Source: Clostridia bacterium
Lineage (GTDB): Bacteria; Bacillota; Clostridia; Oscillospirales; CAG-272
Assembly (NCBI GenBank): GCA_017454525.1
Contig: JAFTCT010000004.1
Span: forward strand, 1-41,719
Length of the DNA: 41,719 bases
Direction: 5' to 3'
Part shown: piece after piece, positions 30,876-39,196 of the stretch
Numbering within the stretch: the stretch's first letter is position 1
Layout of the letters: every line of letters starts with the position of its first letter
Program-made: the position numbers and the translations under genes
The notes under the pieces: model-generated
The model's input: only the letters and a program-made list of their open reading frames with translations
Databases searched by the model: none
Told to the model about the DNA's origin: nothing

Positions 30876-32596
30876 CCAAAAAAGAGATCATGCGGCGCAT
30901 TTTCCGCTATATCGCCGGCGAGAAGGGACTGACCTTCTGCTCCTTTGCCGCCTCCGCCGTATACGTGGCGCTGACCCTTGCCGTGCCGATCCTGGTCGGA
31001 CGGGCGGTCGGAACGCTGGAGACGGGAAAGATCGGCGGCATCTTCCCGTACCTCGCGGTCATCCTGGCGTGCGCCGGCGCGGGCGCCCTCTGCCAGTGGA
31101 TCATGGGGGAGATCAATAACAGGATTTCCGTGCGGATATTGAGGGATCTGCGCGCAGACGCATACCGGAAGCTCTCAAAGCTGCCCTTTTCCTACCTCGA
31201 TCGCGTGCCCTCGGGCGATACCGTCTCGCGGATCATGACCGACGCCGAGGCGCTGGTCGACGGGATCCTTATGGGCTTCACGCAGTTGTTTACGGGCGTA
31301 CTGACGGTCGTCGGCACCGTGGTGTTCATGCTGACGATGAACGTCACGGTCACGCTCGTGGTGGCGGTGCTGACCCCGCTCTCGGTCTTCTTTGCGCGCT
31401 TCATCGCGCGCGGGACCTTCAGGCATTTCAAGAAGCGCAGCGAACTGCAGGCGGACCTCACCGCCTATACCGAGGAAACGGTGACGGGGCGCAAGGTCGT
31501 GCGCGCCTTCGGGCGGGAGGAGGAGACGTACGCCGCCTTTGCCGAAAAGGACGAGAAACTGCGCCGCATTTCGGGCAAGGCGATCTTCCTGTCTTCGCTG
31601 ACCAATCCCGTCACGAGATTTCTCAACGCGCTGGTCTACGCGGCGGTCACGCTCGTCGGCGCCTTTCTCTGCGTGCGCGGCGGCAATATGACCGTCGGGA
31701 TGCTGACGTCCTTTCTTGCGTACGCCAATCAGTATACCAAGCCCTTCAACGAGATCTCGGGCGTGCTGGCGGAATTGCAGAACGCCTTCGCGTGCGCTGC
31801 GCGGGTGTTTGAATTCCTTGACGAAGAGGAGGAAACGCCCGATCCGGCGGATCCCGCAGAAGTGCGCGTCACCGGACGCGTCGGCGCCGAGGACGTCTCT
31901 TTCTCCTATACAAAGGAGCAGAAGCTCATCGAGCATTTTTCGCTGGACGTCAGACCCGGCGAGCATATCGCGATCGTCGGACCGACCGGATGCGGCAAGA
32001 CGACGCTCATCAATCTGCTCATGCGCTTCTACGACGTGAACGCCGGCAGAATGACCGTCGAGGGCGTCGACGTGCGCGCCCTCAGGAGAAGGGATCTGCG
32101 CGCCTCTTACGGCATGGTCCTGCAGGAGAACTGGATCGGAAAAATGTCGGTGACGGACAACATCCGCCGCGGGAAGCCCGACGCGACGGCAAAAGAGGTC
32201 GAGGCGGCGGCGCGCGCGGCGCACGCGCACGGATTCATCAGCCGTCTGCCGCAGGGCTACGACACGGTGCTGGAGGAGAACGGCGAGGGACTGTCCGCGG
32301 GACAGCGGCAGCTGATCTGCATCGCCGCCGTGATGCTCGTCGATCCCCCGATGCTGATCCTCGACGAGGCGACCGCCTCGATCGACACCCGCACCGAGAA
32401 AAAGATCCAGGACGCATTTGAAAAACTGATGAGGGGCAGAACGACCTTCATCGTCGCGCACCGTCTGTCGACGATCAGAAACGCCGACAAGATCCTCGTG
32501 ATGAACAACGGCAGTATCGTCGAGAGCGGTACGCATGAAGAACTACTGAAAAAGGGCGGCTTCTACGCGCGTCTTTATAACGCGCAGTACGCCTGA
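30872..32596 (+). CDS. ABC exporter half-transporter, hydrolysing subunit
   Basis: The 574-residue protein has six hydrophobic helices and a canonical ATPase domain. Walker A is GPTGCGKTT (K376), Walker B with catalytic E499 is ILDEATASID, and the switch histidine is in IVAHRLST. Its signature motif is altered, LSAGQ (A476) instead of LSGGQ. That altered motif would face the degenerate Walker site of the partner, leaving one working ATP site per dimer. It overlaps the partner gene by four bases and is followed 17 bases later by mtaB. Export of drugs, peptides or lipids is possible. Confidence 0.88.
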   Translation: MTKKEIMRRIFRYIAGEKGLTFCSFAASAVYVALTLAVPILVGRAVGTLETGKIGGIFPYLAVILACAGAGALCQWIMGEINNRISVRILRDLRADAYRKLSKLPFSYLDRVPSGDTVSRIMTDAEALVDGILMGFTQLFTGVLTVVGTVVFMLTMNVTVTLVVAVLTPLSVFFARFIARGTFRHFKKRSELQADLTAYTEETVTGRKVVRAFGREEETYAAFAEKDEKLRRISGKAIFLSSLTNPVTRFLNALVYAAVTLVGAFLCVRGGNMTVGMLTSFLAYANQYTKPFNEISGVLAELQNAFACAARVFEFLDEEEETPDPADPAEVRVTGRVGAEDVSFSYTKEQKLIEHFSLDVRPGEHIAIVGPTGCGKTTLINLLMRFYDVNAGRMTVEGVDVRALRRRDLRASYGMVLQENWIGKMSVTDNIRRGKPDATAKEVEAAARAAHAHGFISRLPQGYDTVLEENGEGLSAGQRQLICIAAVMLVDPPMLILDEATASIDTRTEKKIQDAFEKLMRGRTTFIVAHRLSTIRNADKILVMNNGSIVESGTHEELLKKGGFYARLYNAQYA

Positions 32597-32613
32597 GCCC
32601 TGCGGAGAAAACG

Positions 32614-33921
32614 ATGAAAGTCGCGGTATATACGCTCGGATGTAAGGTCAATCAATATGAAAGCGAAGCGCTGACCGAACTTCTTGAAAAAGAAGGCGTT
32701 TCGGTCTGCTCTTCCGGCGCGGACGCCTGCATCATCAATACCTGCGCCGTGACCGCCGAGAGCGAGCGCAAGGCGCGTCAGACCGTCCGGCGCGCCGTAA
32801 AGGAAAACCCCGGCGCCTACGTTCTGGTGACGGGATGCGCCGTACAGATCGACGGGGACCGCTTTGCCGGCATCCCGGGCGTGCATTACGTTTCGGGCAG
32901 CCGCCGGAAAACCGAACTCGTCGCCCATATCCTGAAACTCCGCGACGAAGGGATCATGACCACCGGTGCAAACGTCTGCGATCCGGCGCTCTGCCCCTAC
33001 GAGGAAATGACCGTTTCGGGCAGCGGGCGCACGCGCGCCTATATGAAGGTCGAGGACGGCTGCGGAAACCGCTGCGCCTACTGCGTGATCCCCCGCGCGC
33101 GGGGACCGGTCGTATCAAGACCGGTTGACGCCTGCGTCGGCGAAGCGCGCCGCCTCGCGGAAGCGGGCTACAGGGAGATCGTGCTGACGGGCATCGAGAT
33201 CGCCTCCTACGGGGAGGACCTTGACGGCGTGAACCTCTGCGACCTTGTCGAGGCGCTGGAGGAGGTAAAGGGACTTGAGCGCGTCCGGCTGTCTTCCGTC
33301 GATCCCTCGTTCTTTCGCCCGGAGATCTGCCGGCGGCTGGGGAAGTGCGGGAAGCTTGCGCATCATTTTCATCTGTCTCTGCAGAGCGGATGCGACCGTA
33401 CGCTCGCCGCGATGCGCAGAAAGTACAGTACGGCGCTGGCGAAGCGGAATATCGGCGCTCTGCGCGCCGTTTTTCCCGACGTGCGCTTCACCGCCGACGT
33501 GATCGTCGGTTTTCCCGGCGAGCGCGAAGAGGATTTTGAGGAAACGCTTGCCTTCATGGATCTGCCGGGCTTTCTGCACGTCCACGTCTTCGCCTATTCT
33601 CCCCGTCCGCTGACCGAAGCGGCGGGAATGCCCGATCAGGTCCCGGAGGAAACGAAGAGAACGCGCAGCGCTCGCCTGATCGCACGCTGCGCCGAAAACG
33701 AGCAAAAGACCCTTTCGGAAGAGGTCGGGCGCACGGTCTTTGTGCTGTTTGAAAACGGTAAAGCCGGATATCAGACCGGGCATACCGGTAATTTTATCGA
33801 AGTGCGGGTACGCACGAAAGAGGACCTGTGCGGCAGGATCCTGCCGGTGCGCGTAACGGGCGCGCAGAAGGAATGGGTCGAAGGAACGCTGCTTTCAGGG
33901 GAAGGAGAGACCGGAAAATGA
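32614..33921 (+). CDS. mtaB: tRNA t6A37 methylthiotransferase
   Basis: The 435-residue radical-SAM enzyme adds a methylthio group to threonylcarbamoyladenosine at position 37 of tRNAs reading ANN codons. The N-terminal MTTase domain has cysteines C10 (TLGCKVNQYE), C44 (INTCAVT) and C75 (VTGCAV), which hold the auxiliary Fe-S cluster. The radical-SAM motif is C150-x3-C154-x2-C157 in DGCGNRCAYCVIPRARG. A C-terminal TRAM-like segment follows. The KVNQYES opening separates MtaB from MiaB and RimO. A lipoprotein gene overlaps its stop, and a cysteine desulfurase that could supply sulfur lies after that. Confidence 0.92.
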   Translation: MKVAVYTLGCKVNQYESEALTELLEKEGVSVCSSGADACIINTCAVTAESERKARQTVRRAVKENPGAYVLVTGCAVQIDGDRFAGIPGVHYVSGSRRKTELVAHILKLRDEGIMTTGANVCDPALCPYEEMTVSGSGRTRAYMKVEDGCGNRCAYCVIPRARGPVVSRPVDACVGEARRLAEAGYREIVLTGIEIASYGEDLDGVNLCDLVEALEEVKGLERVRLSSVDPSFFRPEICRRLGKCGKLAHHFHLSLQSGCDRTLAAMRRKYSTALAKRNIGALRAVFPDVRFTADVIVGFPGEREEDFEETLAFMDLPGFLHVHVFAYSPRPLTEAAGMPDQVPEETKRTRSARLIARCAENEQKTLSEEVGRTVFVLFENGKAGYQTGHTGNFIEVRVRTKEDLCGRILPVRVTGAQKEWVEGTLLSGEGETGK

Positions 33922-35162
33922 AAAAAGGAAGAGGAACCGCGGCGCTGCTTTTGCTCTGCGCGCTGCTTTCAGCATTGCTTTGTGCCTGCGGCGCCCCGGC
34001 GCCGTCGGGAATGTACGCGCCCGTCGACGCGAAGCACTATATCGAGGGCGTGGAGACCGCCGTCTTCTCGGTCCCGGAGGACTATACCGTGACGATGTCC
34101 TCCAACACCCTGACGGCGGAGAAGGGACAAAACGTGTTTTCCCTCCAGTGCCGTCATTCCGACTATTACTACAATAATCTGAAAGCCAACTATACCGAAC
34201 TCAAAAACCAGCTTCTGGGGCTTTACGGTGGTTTCAGGGAGGAGCTTTCGCGCGAGAAGACCGTCGCGGGGCAGAAGGCGCTGGAAGCGCGCTATACGCT
34301 CGAGATTTCGGGGGAGCGCTTCGATTACGTGCAGTATTTCTTCTACGGGGGCAAGGAGCACCTCTATCTCTTTACCTGCTCCGCGCCCGAGGGGCAGATC
34401 GACGGGGAGCTGCTCTCAAACGTTCTGGCGACGGTGTCGCTCGATCGTGAGAACTATACGCCGCCCGCCGGATACAAGGCGGTGCTGAACGCTTCGGCGC
34501 GCGCGCTGCTCTCCGACGGCTACGAACTGTATATCCCCGACGACTGGATCTTCGACACCTCCATGGGGCAGGTCTGTATGCGGGTGCCCTCCTCGGGCAA
34601 TATCTCGACGGTGATGTTTCACGAACTTGAAAGCAGCGATTTACGGGGCTATACCGCCGGCTACGCGGAGAAATACGCAAAGGATATCACCCTGCCGGAG
34701 GATCCGGTCGCGCGCTATATCGTCGCGTCGGTCTACCGGATGACAAAGGAGTATAAGGGCTTCCGCCTGCTCGTCGGCTCGGGCGACGGCGCGCACCTGA
34801 CCGACCTGTCGAAGAGCGACGTCTCCAGTTTGTATAAGGAATATCTTCAGACCTACACCGGCGAGAGCGGGCTGACCTTCACCTATATCGAGTACACGGC
34901 GCAGTTCAACGATTTCACGTCCCACGGCTCGGGCGGACTCTTCGTCGACGTGTCGAAGATCGCGCCCGACGACGGCTCCGACGTCGTCGACGCCGAAGCG
35001 GAATACGCCGATTATCACGTCAGGCAGTATTTCCTCAGAAACGGCGAACACCTCTATCTTTTCACCTATCTTTCCGCCGAAAGCACATTCAAGAATCAGG
35101 AGAACGACGCCGTGAAGGTCGTGAAGACCTTCGTTATAAAGGACGGCGCGAAGGAAGTATGA
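33918..35162 (+). CDS. Lipoprotein with two PsbP-like repeats
   Basis: The 414-residue protein starts with a lipoprotein signal peptide (MKKGRGTAALLLLC, then ALLCAC), giving a probable lipidated C24 and attachment to the outer face of the membrane. The mature part seems duplicated. Residues near 45-180 end in GKEHLYLFTCSAPE, and residues near 205-414 end in NGEHLYLFTYLSAES, each followed by a short helix and a final strand. The repeats resemble PsbP/DUF1795-like lipoprotein domains, a tentative assignment. The ATG at 33918 overlaps the mtaB stop (ATGA), and its own stop overlaps the cysteine desulfurase start. The function is unknown. Confidence 0.72.
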   Translation: MKKGRGTAALLLLCALLSALLCACGAPAPSGMYAPVDAKHYIEGVETAVFSVPEDYTVTMSSNTLTAEKGQNVFSLQCRHSDYYYNNLKANYTELKNQLLGLYGGFREELSREKTVAGQKALEARYTLEISGERFDYVQYFFYGGKEHLYLFTCSAPEGQIDGELLSNVLATVSLDRENYTPPAGYKAVLNASARALLSDGYELYIPDDWIFDTSMGQVCMRVPSSGNISTVMFHELESSDLRGYTAGYAEKYAKDITLPEDPVARYIVASVYRMTKEYKGFRLLVGSGDGAHLTDLSKSDVSSLYKEYLQTYTGESGLTFTYIEYTAQFNDFTSHGSGGLFVDVSKIAPDDGSDVVDAEAEYADYHVRQYFLRNGEHLYLFTYLSAESTFKNQENDAVKVVKTFVIKDGAKEV

Positions 35163-36304
35163 TCTATCTGGATAACAGCGCGACGACCCCCCTCTCCCCC
35201 TCGGCGATCGAGGGGATGAGAAGCGCGATCGGGCGCTTCGGCAATCCCTCCTCGACCCATTTTATGGGCAGGGAGGCGGCGCGCATCGAAGAGGAAACGA
35301 AGATAGCGGTCTTGAGATCGCTCGACGCGCGCATCGAGGACCACGAAGTGATCTTTACGTCGGGCGGCACCGAGGCGAACAACCTCGCCGTCTTCGGCAC
35401 GGCGTACGCAAAGAAAAGACGGCCGCCGGTCCTTGTCACGACCGACAGCGAGCATCCCTGTATCCTCGAGCCCTGCCGGCGTCTGGAGGGAGAGGGTTTT
35501 TCCGTCGTGCGCCTGAAAACGGCGGGCGGCAGGATCGACGAAGAGGAACTGAAGGAAGCCCTCAATAAGACGCCCTTCCTTCTGTCGGTCATGGCGGTCA
35601 ACAACGAGACGGGGGCGGTCTACGGCGTCGAAAGGATCTTCTCCGAGGCGAAAGCCCTCTGCCCCGGCGTGATCTGCCACAGCGACGCCGTGCAGGCGTA
35701 CGGAAAGATCCCGCTGTCGCTGCGGCGCCTCAAAGCCGATCTTCTGACGCTGTCGGCGCACAAGATCCACGGACCCAAGGGCTGCGGCGCGCTGGTCGTC
35801 CGCAGGGAACTGCTCAAAAGAAAAGACCTGACCGCGCGCCTGGTGGGCGGCGGGCAGGAGGGGGGACTGCGCTCGGGTACGCAGAATACCGTCGGCATTG
35901 CCGGCTTCGGCGGCGCCGTCAGGAACACCTTCGCCGATCCCGCGCGCGACCGCGCGCGCCTTTCGGCGCTGCGCGCCGCGCTGATCTCGTCGCTTCCGGG
36001 CGAGATCACCGTCAACGAGGCGCCGGAATCCGCGCCCCATATCGTCAGCATCACCCTGCCGCACATCAAGAGCGAAACGGCGCTCAATTTCCTGTCGGGC
36101 AAGGGGATCTGCGTCTCAAACGGCTCCGCCTGCGCCTCGAACGGAAGGCATAAGAGTTACGTTCTTTCGGCGTTCGGGCTGTGCGATAAGGACGTCGACA
36201 GCACTCTGCGCGTCAGCTTCTCCCCGGAGAATACTGCAGAAGAGGTCTCGGCGCTCGTCTCGGCGCTCGAAGAAGCGCTGAAGACGCTGGTGAGATTCAA
36301 ATAA
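35159..36304 (+). CDS. Cysteine desulfurase (IscS/NifS family)
   Basis: The 381-residue PLP enzyme takes sulfur from cysteine, forming a persulfide for Fe-S clusters or tRNA thiolation. Motifs are YLDNSATTPLSP at the start, FTSGGTEANNLAV, VNNETGAVYGV, HSDAVQAYGKIP, the PLP lysine K202 in LSAHKIHGPKG, the GGGQEGGLRSGTQN loop, and catalytic C325 in SNGSACAS. It is probably cytoplasmic. Its start overlaps the stop of the lipoprotein gene, placing it in the mtaB operon. I infer that it feeds sulfur to MtaB and other Fe-S enzymes. No iscU-like scaffold gene is adjacent. A strong terminator follows. Confidence 0.92.
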   Translation: MIYLDNSATTPLSPSAIEGMRSAIGRFGNPSSTHFMGREAARIEEETKIAVLRSLDARIEDHEVIFTSGGTEANNLAVFGTAYAKKRRPPVLVTTDSEHPCILEPCRRLEGEGFSVVRLKTAGGRIDEEELKEALNKTPFLLSVMAVNNETGAVYGVERIFSEAKALCPGVICHSDAVQAYGKIPLSLRRLKADLLTLSAHKIHGPKGCGALVVRRELLKRKDLTARLVGGGQEGGLRSGTQNTVGIAGFGGAVRNTFADPARDRARLSALRAALISSLPGEITVNEAPESAPHIVSITLPHIKSETALNFLSGKGICVSNGSACASNGRHKSYVLSAFGLCDKDVDSTLRVSFSPENTAEEVSALVSALEEALKTLVRFK

Positions 36305-36321
36305 AAAACTTCCGCATAACG

Positions 36322-36363
36322 AAACTGTCCGGACGCCTGCGCGGGCGATCCGGACAGTTTTTT
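36322..36363 (+). terminator. Intrinsic terminator after the cysteine desulfurase gene
   Basis: AAACTGTCCGGA (36322-36333) pairs perfectly with TCCGGACAGTTT (36349-36360), with further pairing inside the loop, and six T occupy 36358-36363. This ends the long + strand block. On the - strand the same stem is followed by TTTCGTT, so it may also serve the converging coat-like genes. Confidence 0.9.
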
Positions 36364-36379
36364 CGGGGTGTGCGCTTTG

Positions 36380-36640
36380 TCAGCAGGTCGGGGGCGGGCA
36401 GGTGAATTTGTTCTTGACCTGTCTGATCTCGCCCGGCTGAGCATTGGTCGTGGGGTACCAGCCCTTGTCGGTCATGGTCTTGTAGATGTCGTTCTGCATG
36501 GTCAGCGCGCTGTCCAGCGCCGTTTTGAAGGCGGCGTGCACGTCGGTCGTGCCGGCGCTCTCGACGGTGCCGTGCAGATAGAGGTCGCAGACTCCTTTGG
36601 TGGTAAGCAGCAGATTTTCCATTACGGTCTTGTCGTCCAT
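36380..36640 (-). CDS. Small CotF-like spore coat protein
   Basis: The 86-residue protein starts MDDKTVMENLLLTTKG and contains a helical CDLYLHGTVES segment, VHAAFKTALDSALTMQNDIYKTMTDKGWYP, and a short tail ending TCPPPTC. The helix followed by MTDKGWYP is typical of the CotF-like coat family in spore formers, which sits in the spore coat or is made in the mother cell. The ATG at 36640 is chosen because AAAGGAG lies just upstream and the family starts there. It is 14 bases downstream of a second small gene of similar style. Regulation by a sporulation sigma factor is expected, but I cannot place a clear promoter. Confidence 0.78.
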   Translation of the reverse strand: MDDKTVMENLLLTTKGVCDLYLHGTVESAGTTDVHAAFKTALDSALTMQNDIYKTMTDKGWYPTTNAQPGEIRQVKNKFTCPPPTC

Positions 36641-36654
36641 GATCTTTTCTCCTT

Positions 36655-36828
36655 TCACATCAGCGTAAAGAACGTTTCGAAGGTGCGGCGGTGCGTTTCC
36701 GCCATCTTCGTCAGTTCGTTCTTCAACTGCGGGTCGCTCGTCTGCGACGCCGCGGTCTTGCACTGCGTTTCAAGGAATTGCGCGTGATTGAGCGCGTCCT
36801 CGATATACATCAGTTCCTTGGGGCTCAT
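36655..36828 (-). CDS. Small coat-associated helical protein (57 aa)
   Basis: Translation of the - strand from the ATG at 36828 gives 57 residues starting MSPKELMYIEDALNHAQFL and ending HRRTFETFFTLM, with a stop at 36655-36657. The amphipathic two-helix layout with KELxYIEDALNHxQFL is familiar from short clostridial proteins encoded next to CotF-like genes and often annotated as spore coat proteins. AAAGGATGG lies about eight bases before the ATG, as expected for translation. It is followed after 14 bases by the CotF-like gene, forming a two-gene unit. Confidence 0.7.
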   Translation of the reverse strand: MSPKELMYIEDALNHAQFLETQCKTAASQTSDPQLKNELTKMAETHRRTFETFFTLM

Positions 36829-36898
36829 CTTTTTCCATCCTTTCCGCGGGTTTTCCCCTGCAGTAACGATTGTGCCCCTGAAAACGGTTTTTTATTCC

Positions 36899-36937
36899 AA
36901 AAAAGGGAAACGGACGAATGGCTTCGCCGTTTCCCTT
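36899..36937 (-). terminator. Intrinsic terminator after radA
   Basis: On the - strand, AAGGGAAACGG (36937-36927) pairs perfectly with CCGTTTCCCTT (36913-36903), followed by a run of T up to 36899. It ends the cwlD/radA message. It also separates that message from the coat-like pair, which must therefore have its own promoter within 36829-36898. Confidence 0.88.
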
Positions 36938-36961
36938 ATTTTGCAAACCGAAACTCCTAAA

Positions 36962-38344
36962 TCATCCGAAGATCGCGAGCGCGTCGTAGATCGATCTGAC
37001 CGGACGCAGCGTCACGCCCTCGGGGACGGGGATCGGCGTTTTGCCGATATTGCCCTTCGGAAGAAGGATCTCGGTAAATCCCAGCCGCACCGCCTCCTTC
37101 ACGCGCGCTTCGATCTGCGAGACGGGGCGCGTTTCTCCCGCCAGTCCGATCTCGCCGAAGGCGATGATGTGTTCGCCGATCGGCTTATCCTTGAGCGAGG
37201 ATACGAGCGCCAGCGCCAGCGGCAGGTCGGACGCCGGTTCGTCGATGCGCAGACCGCCCACGACGTTGAGATAGACGTCGAGCGTCGAGAAGCGCAGTCC
37301 AAGCCGCCGTTCAAGCACCGCCAGGATCAGCCCCGCGCGGTTGTAGTCGACGCCGTTGACGGTGCGCTTCGGGGAGGGGAAGACCGAGGTGACGGTGAGC
37401 GCCTGCAGTTCCGCGATCAGCGGCCGCGAGCCCTCGATGAGACAGACGGCGCAGTTGCCCGAGATGCCCTTCGGGCGTCCGGTGAGCAGCATTTTGGAGG
37501 GGTTGGGCACTTCCGCAAGCCCCTTGTCGGTCATTTCGAACACGCCGATCTCGCCCGTTGCGCCGTAACGGTTCTTGACGGCTCGAATGATGCGGAAGGT
37601 GTTCTGCCGGTCGCCTTCGAAGTAGAGAACGGCGTCGACCATGTGCTCCAGCACCTTCGGACCGGCGATGCCGCCCTCCTTATTGACGTGCCCGACCAGG
37701 ATCACCGAGATCCCGCGGCTCTTGGCGGCGGTCAGCACGCGCAGGGTCGATTCCCTGACCTGCGATACCGATCCGGGCGCCGAGGCGACGCGCGGATCGA
37801 AGACCGTCTGGATCGAATCGATGATGAGATAGCCGGGGGAAACGCGGGCGCACTCCTCCAAAATGCGCTCGATGTTCGTTTCGGTGAGCACGTAGAGGTC
37901 GGGTGAAAAGACCTCAAGCCGCTTCGCGCGATATTTCAACTGCCATTTCGATTCCTCTCCCGAAACGTACAGCACCTTGCCGGTGCCGCCGAGGTCGCGG
38001 CAGATCTGAAGAAGCAGCGTCGATTTGCCGATGCCCGGCTCGCCCGCTAAAAGCACGACCGACCCCTGCACCACGCCGCCGCCCAGCACCCGGTCGAGTT
38101 CGGCGCTGCCGGTTTTCTTGCGCATATATTCGGGCAGCGTGAGATCGTCGAAGGGCTCGGCGCGGCTGCTCCCGTCCGGCGCGTATCCGCGGTGCCGCTC
38201 CGGGGCGGCGGGCGCTTCGGGCAGGATCTCCTGCTCCTCCATCGAATTCCAGGCGCCGCAGGACGGGCATTTGCCCATCGGCCGCGCGCTCTGGAAGCCG
38301 CATTCGCTGCAGATATATACGCTTTTGATCTTTGTTGTCGCCAT
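36962..38344 (-). CDS. radA: DNA repair protein RadA (Sms)
   Basis: The 460-residue protein is a RecA-like DnaB-type branch-migration helicase used in recombination and repair. An N-terminal zinc finger has C12, C15, C26 and C29 (CSECGFQSARPMGKCPSC). The Walker A is GEPGIGKST (K107). The RadA-specific KNRYG motif is at 257-261 in RAVKNRYGATGE. The C-terminal third is the Lon-protease-like domain, which lacks proteolytic activity in this family. The length is normal. An AAGGAAG lies before the ATG. cwlD ends 34 bases upstream in the same direction, so the two are probably co-transcribed at least in part. Confidence 0.95.
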   Translation of the reverse strand: MATTKIKSVYICSECGFQSARPMGKCPSCGAWNSMEEQEILPEAPAAPERHRGYAPDGSSRAEPFDDLTLPEYMRKKTGSAELDRVLGGGVVQGSVVLLAGEPGIGKSTLLLQICRDLGGTGKVLYVSGEESKWQLKYRAKRLEVFSPDLYVLTETNIERILEECARVSPGYLIIDSIQTVFDPRVASAPGSVSQVRESTLRVLTAAKSRGISVILVGHVNKEGGIAGPKVLEHMVDAVLYFEGDRQNTFRIIRAVKNRYGATGEIGVFEMTDKGLAEVPNPSKMLLTGRPKGISGNCAVCLIEGSRPLIAELQALTVTSVFPSPKRTVNGVDYNRAGLILAVLERRLGLRFSTLDVYLNVVGGLRIDEPASDLPLALALVSSLKDKPIGEHIIAFGEIGLAGETRPVSQIEARVKEAVRLGFTEILLPKGNIGKTPIPVPEGVTLRPVRSIYDALAIFG

Positions 38345-38378
38345 AGTGTACTTCCTTTATAATTACTGCCGTGATCGT

Positions 38379-39119
38379 TTACGGATTCCGTTCTTCGGTC
38401 AGATATTCCGAGAGCGCACAGAGAATGAGGGCGGCGAAGCGATACTGGCAGTCGTCATCCGTCAGGCGTTTCGCTTCCTCTTCATTGGAGAGAAACCCGC
38501 ACTCGATAAGGACCGCCGGGATCCTCACGCGGTCGAGAAGATAGATCGCCGAGGTTGCTTCCTTGAGCGCGCGCGTTTTTTCGGGCTCAAGATGCTCCTT
38601 GACGGCGCTGTGCAGGACGTTTGCAAATTCCAGACTCCGCCCGTCGTTCGGAGAATAGAAGATCTGTACCCCTTTGCAGTAGGAGAGGGGGAATTTGTTC
38701 ATGTGGATGCTGATGAGCAGAGCGTTTTTCTGCCCGTTGGCGATATCGACCCGCGCGCGCAGATCCGAGAGTTTTTTCGTGCCCTTTTTTCCGTCGCCGA
38801 GCATATAGTCGCCGTCGCGCGTGAGGATCACCCGCACGCCGCAGTCGGTGAGCAGCTTTGCCGTTTTGAGGGCGACGGCTAAATTGAGATCCTTTTCGCA
38901 GGTCCCGTACAGTCCCTGCGCGCCGCCGTCTTCCCCGCCGTGTCCGGCGTCGACGATCACGGTAAAAATGTCATCCTGCGCCTTGACAGGCGGGGATTCT
39001 TCTGTTACAATAGCAGAGTAGACGCTGTCCATCTGCCCCGAGAGCGCGACGACCGAGAGGGCGAAGAGCAGGGAAGCGGAAAGAAACAGAGCGATAAAGC
39101 GGATGATCGGCGGTTTCAC
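38379..39119 (-). CDS. cwlD: N-acetylmuramoyl-L-alanine amidase CwlD (spore cortex)
   Basis: The 246-residue Amidase_3 enzyme cleaves peptide side chains from muramic acid, a step in making the muramic-delta-lactam of spore cortex. A hydrophobic N-terminal helix (residues 7-28) exports or anchors it. Zinc ligands are H60 (VDAGHGGEDGG), E75 (CEKDLN) and H139 (ISIHMN); the catalytic glutamate is E206 in LIECGFLSNEEEA. The size and single-domain form fit CwlD, not cell-separating amidases. A sigma-E-like promoter lies just upstream, in keeping with mother-cell expression. Confidence 0.88.
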   Translation of the reverse strand: MKPPIIRFIALFLSASLLFALSVVALSGQMDSVYSAIVTEESPPVKAQDDIFTVIVDAGHGGEDGGAQGLYGTCEKDLNLAVALKTAKLLTDCGVRVILTRDGDYMLGDGKKGTKKLSDLRARVDIANGQKNALLISIHMNKFPLSYCKGVQIFYSPNDGRSLEFANVLHSAVKEHLEPEKTRALKEATSAIYLLDRVRIPAVLIECGFLSNEEEAKRLTDDDCQYRFAALILCALSEYLTEERNP

Positions 39120-39143
39120 TGGCGGTCGGTCCTTTCATAGTTG

Positions 39144-39157
39144 ATACAGTACTGTAT
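39144..39157. repeat. Perfect 14-base palindrome upstream of cwlD
   Basis: ATACAGTACTGTAT is a perfect palindrome 25 bases upstream of the cwlD ATG. It overlaps the predicted -10 element, and flanking CTTTCATA/TATGAAAG arms (39132-39139 and 39155-39162) extend the symmetry. It could be an operator or a by-product of the promoter sequence. Confidence 0.5.
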
Positions 39158-39180
39158 GAAAGAATGCGCCCCGATTATTC
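39151..39180 (-). promoter_or_regulatory. Sigma-E-like sporulation promoter of cwlD
   Basis: On the - strand, GAATAAT (39180-39174) and CATACAGT (39158-39151) lie 15 bases apart. The Bacillus sigma-E consensus is KMATATT, 14-15 bases, CATACAMT. The -35 matches six of seven positions; the -10 matches all but one. The predicted start is about 20 bases before the cwlD ATG. B. subtilis cwlD is likewise expressed in the mother cell. Confidence 0.65.
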
Positions 39181-39196
39181 CGCCGCCCGCCGTCTT

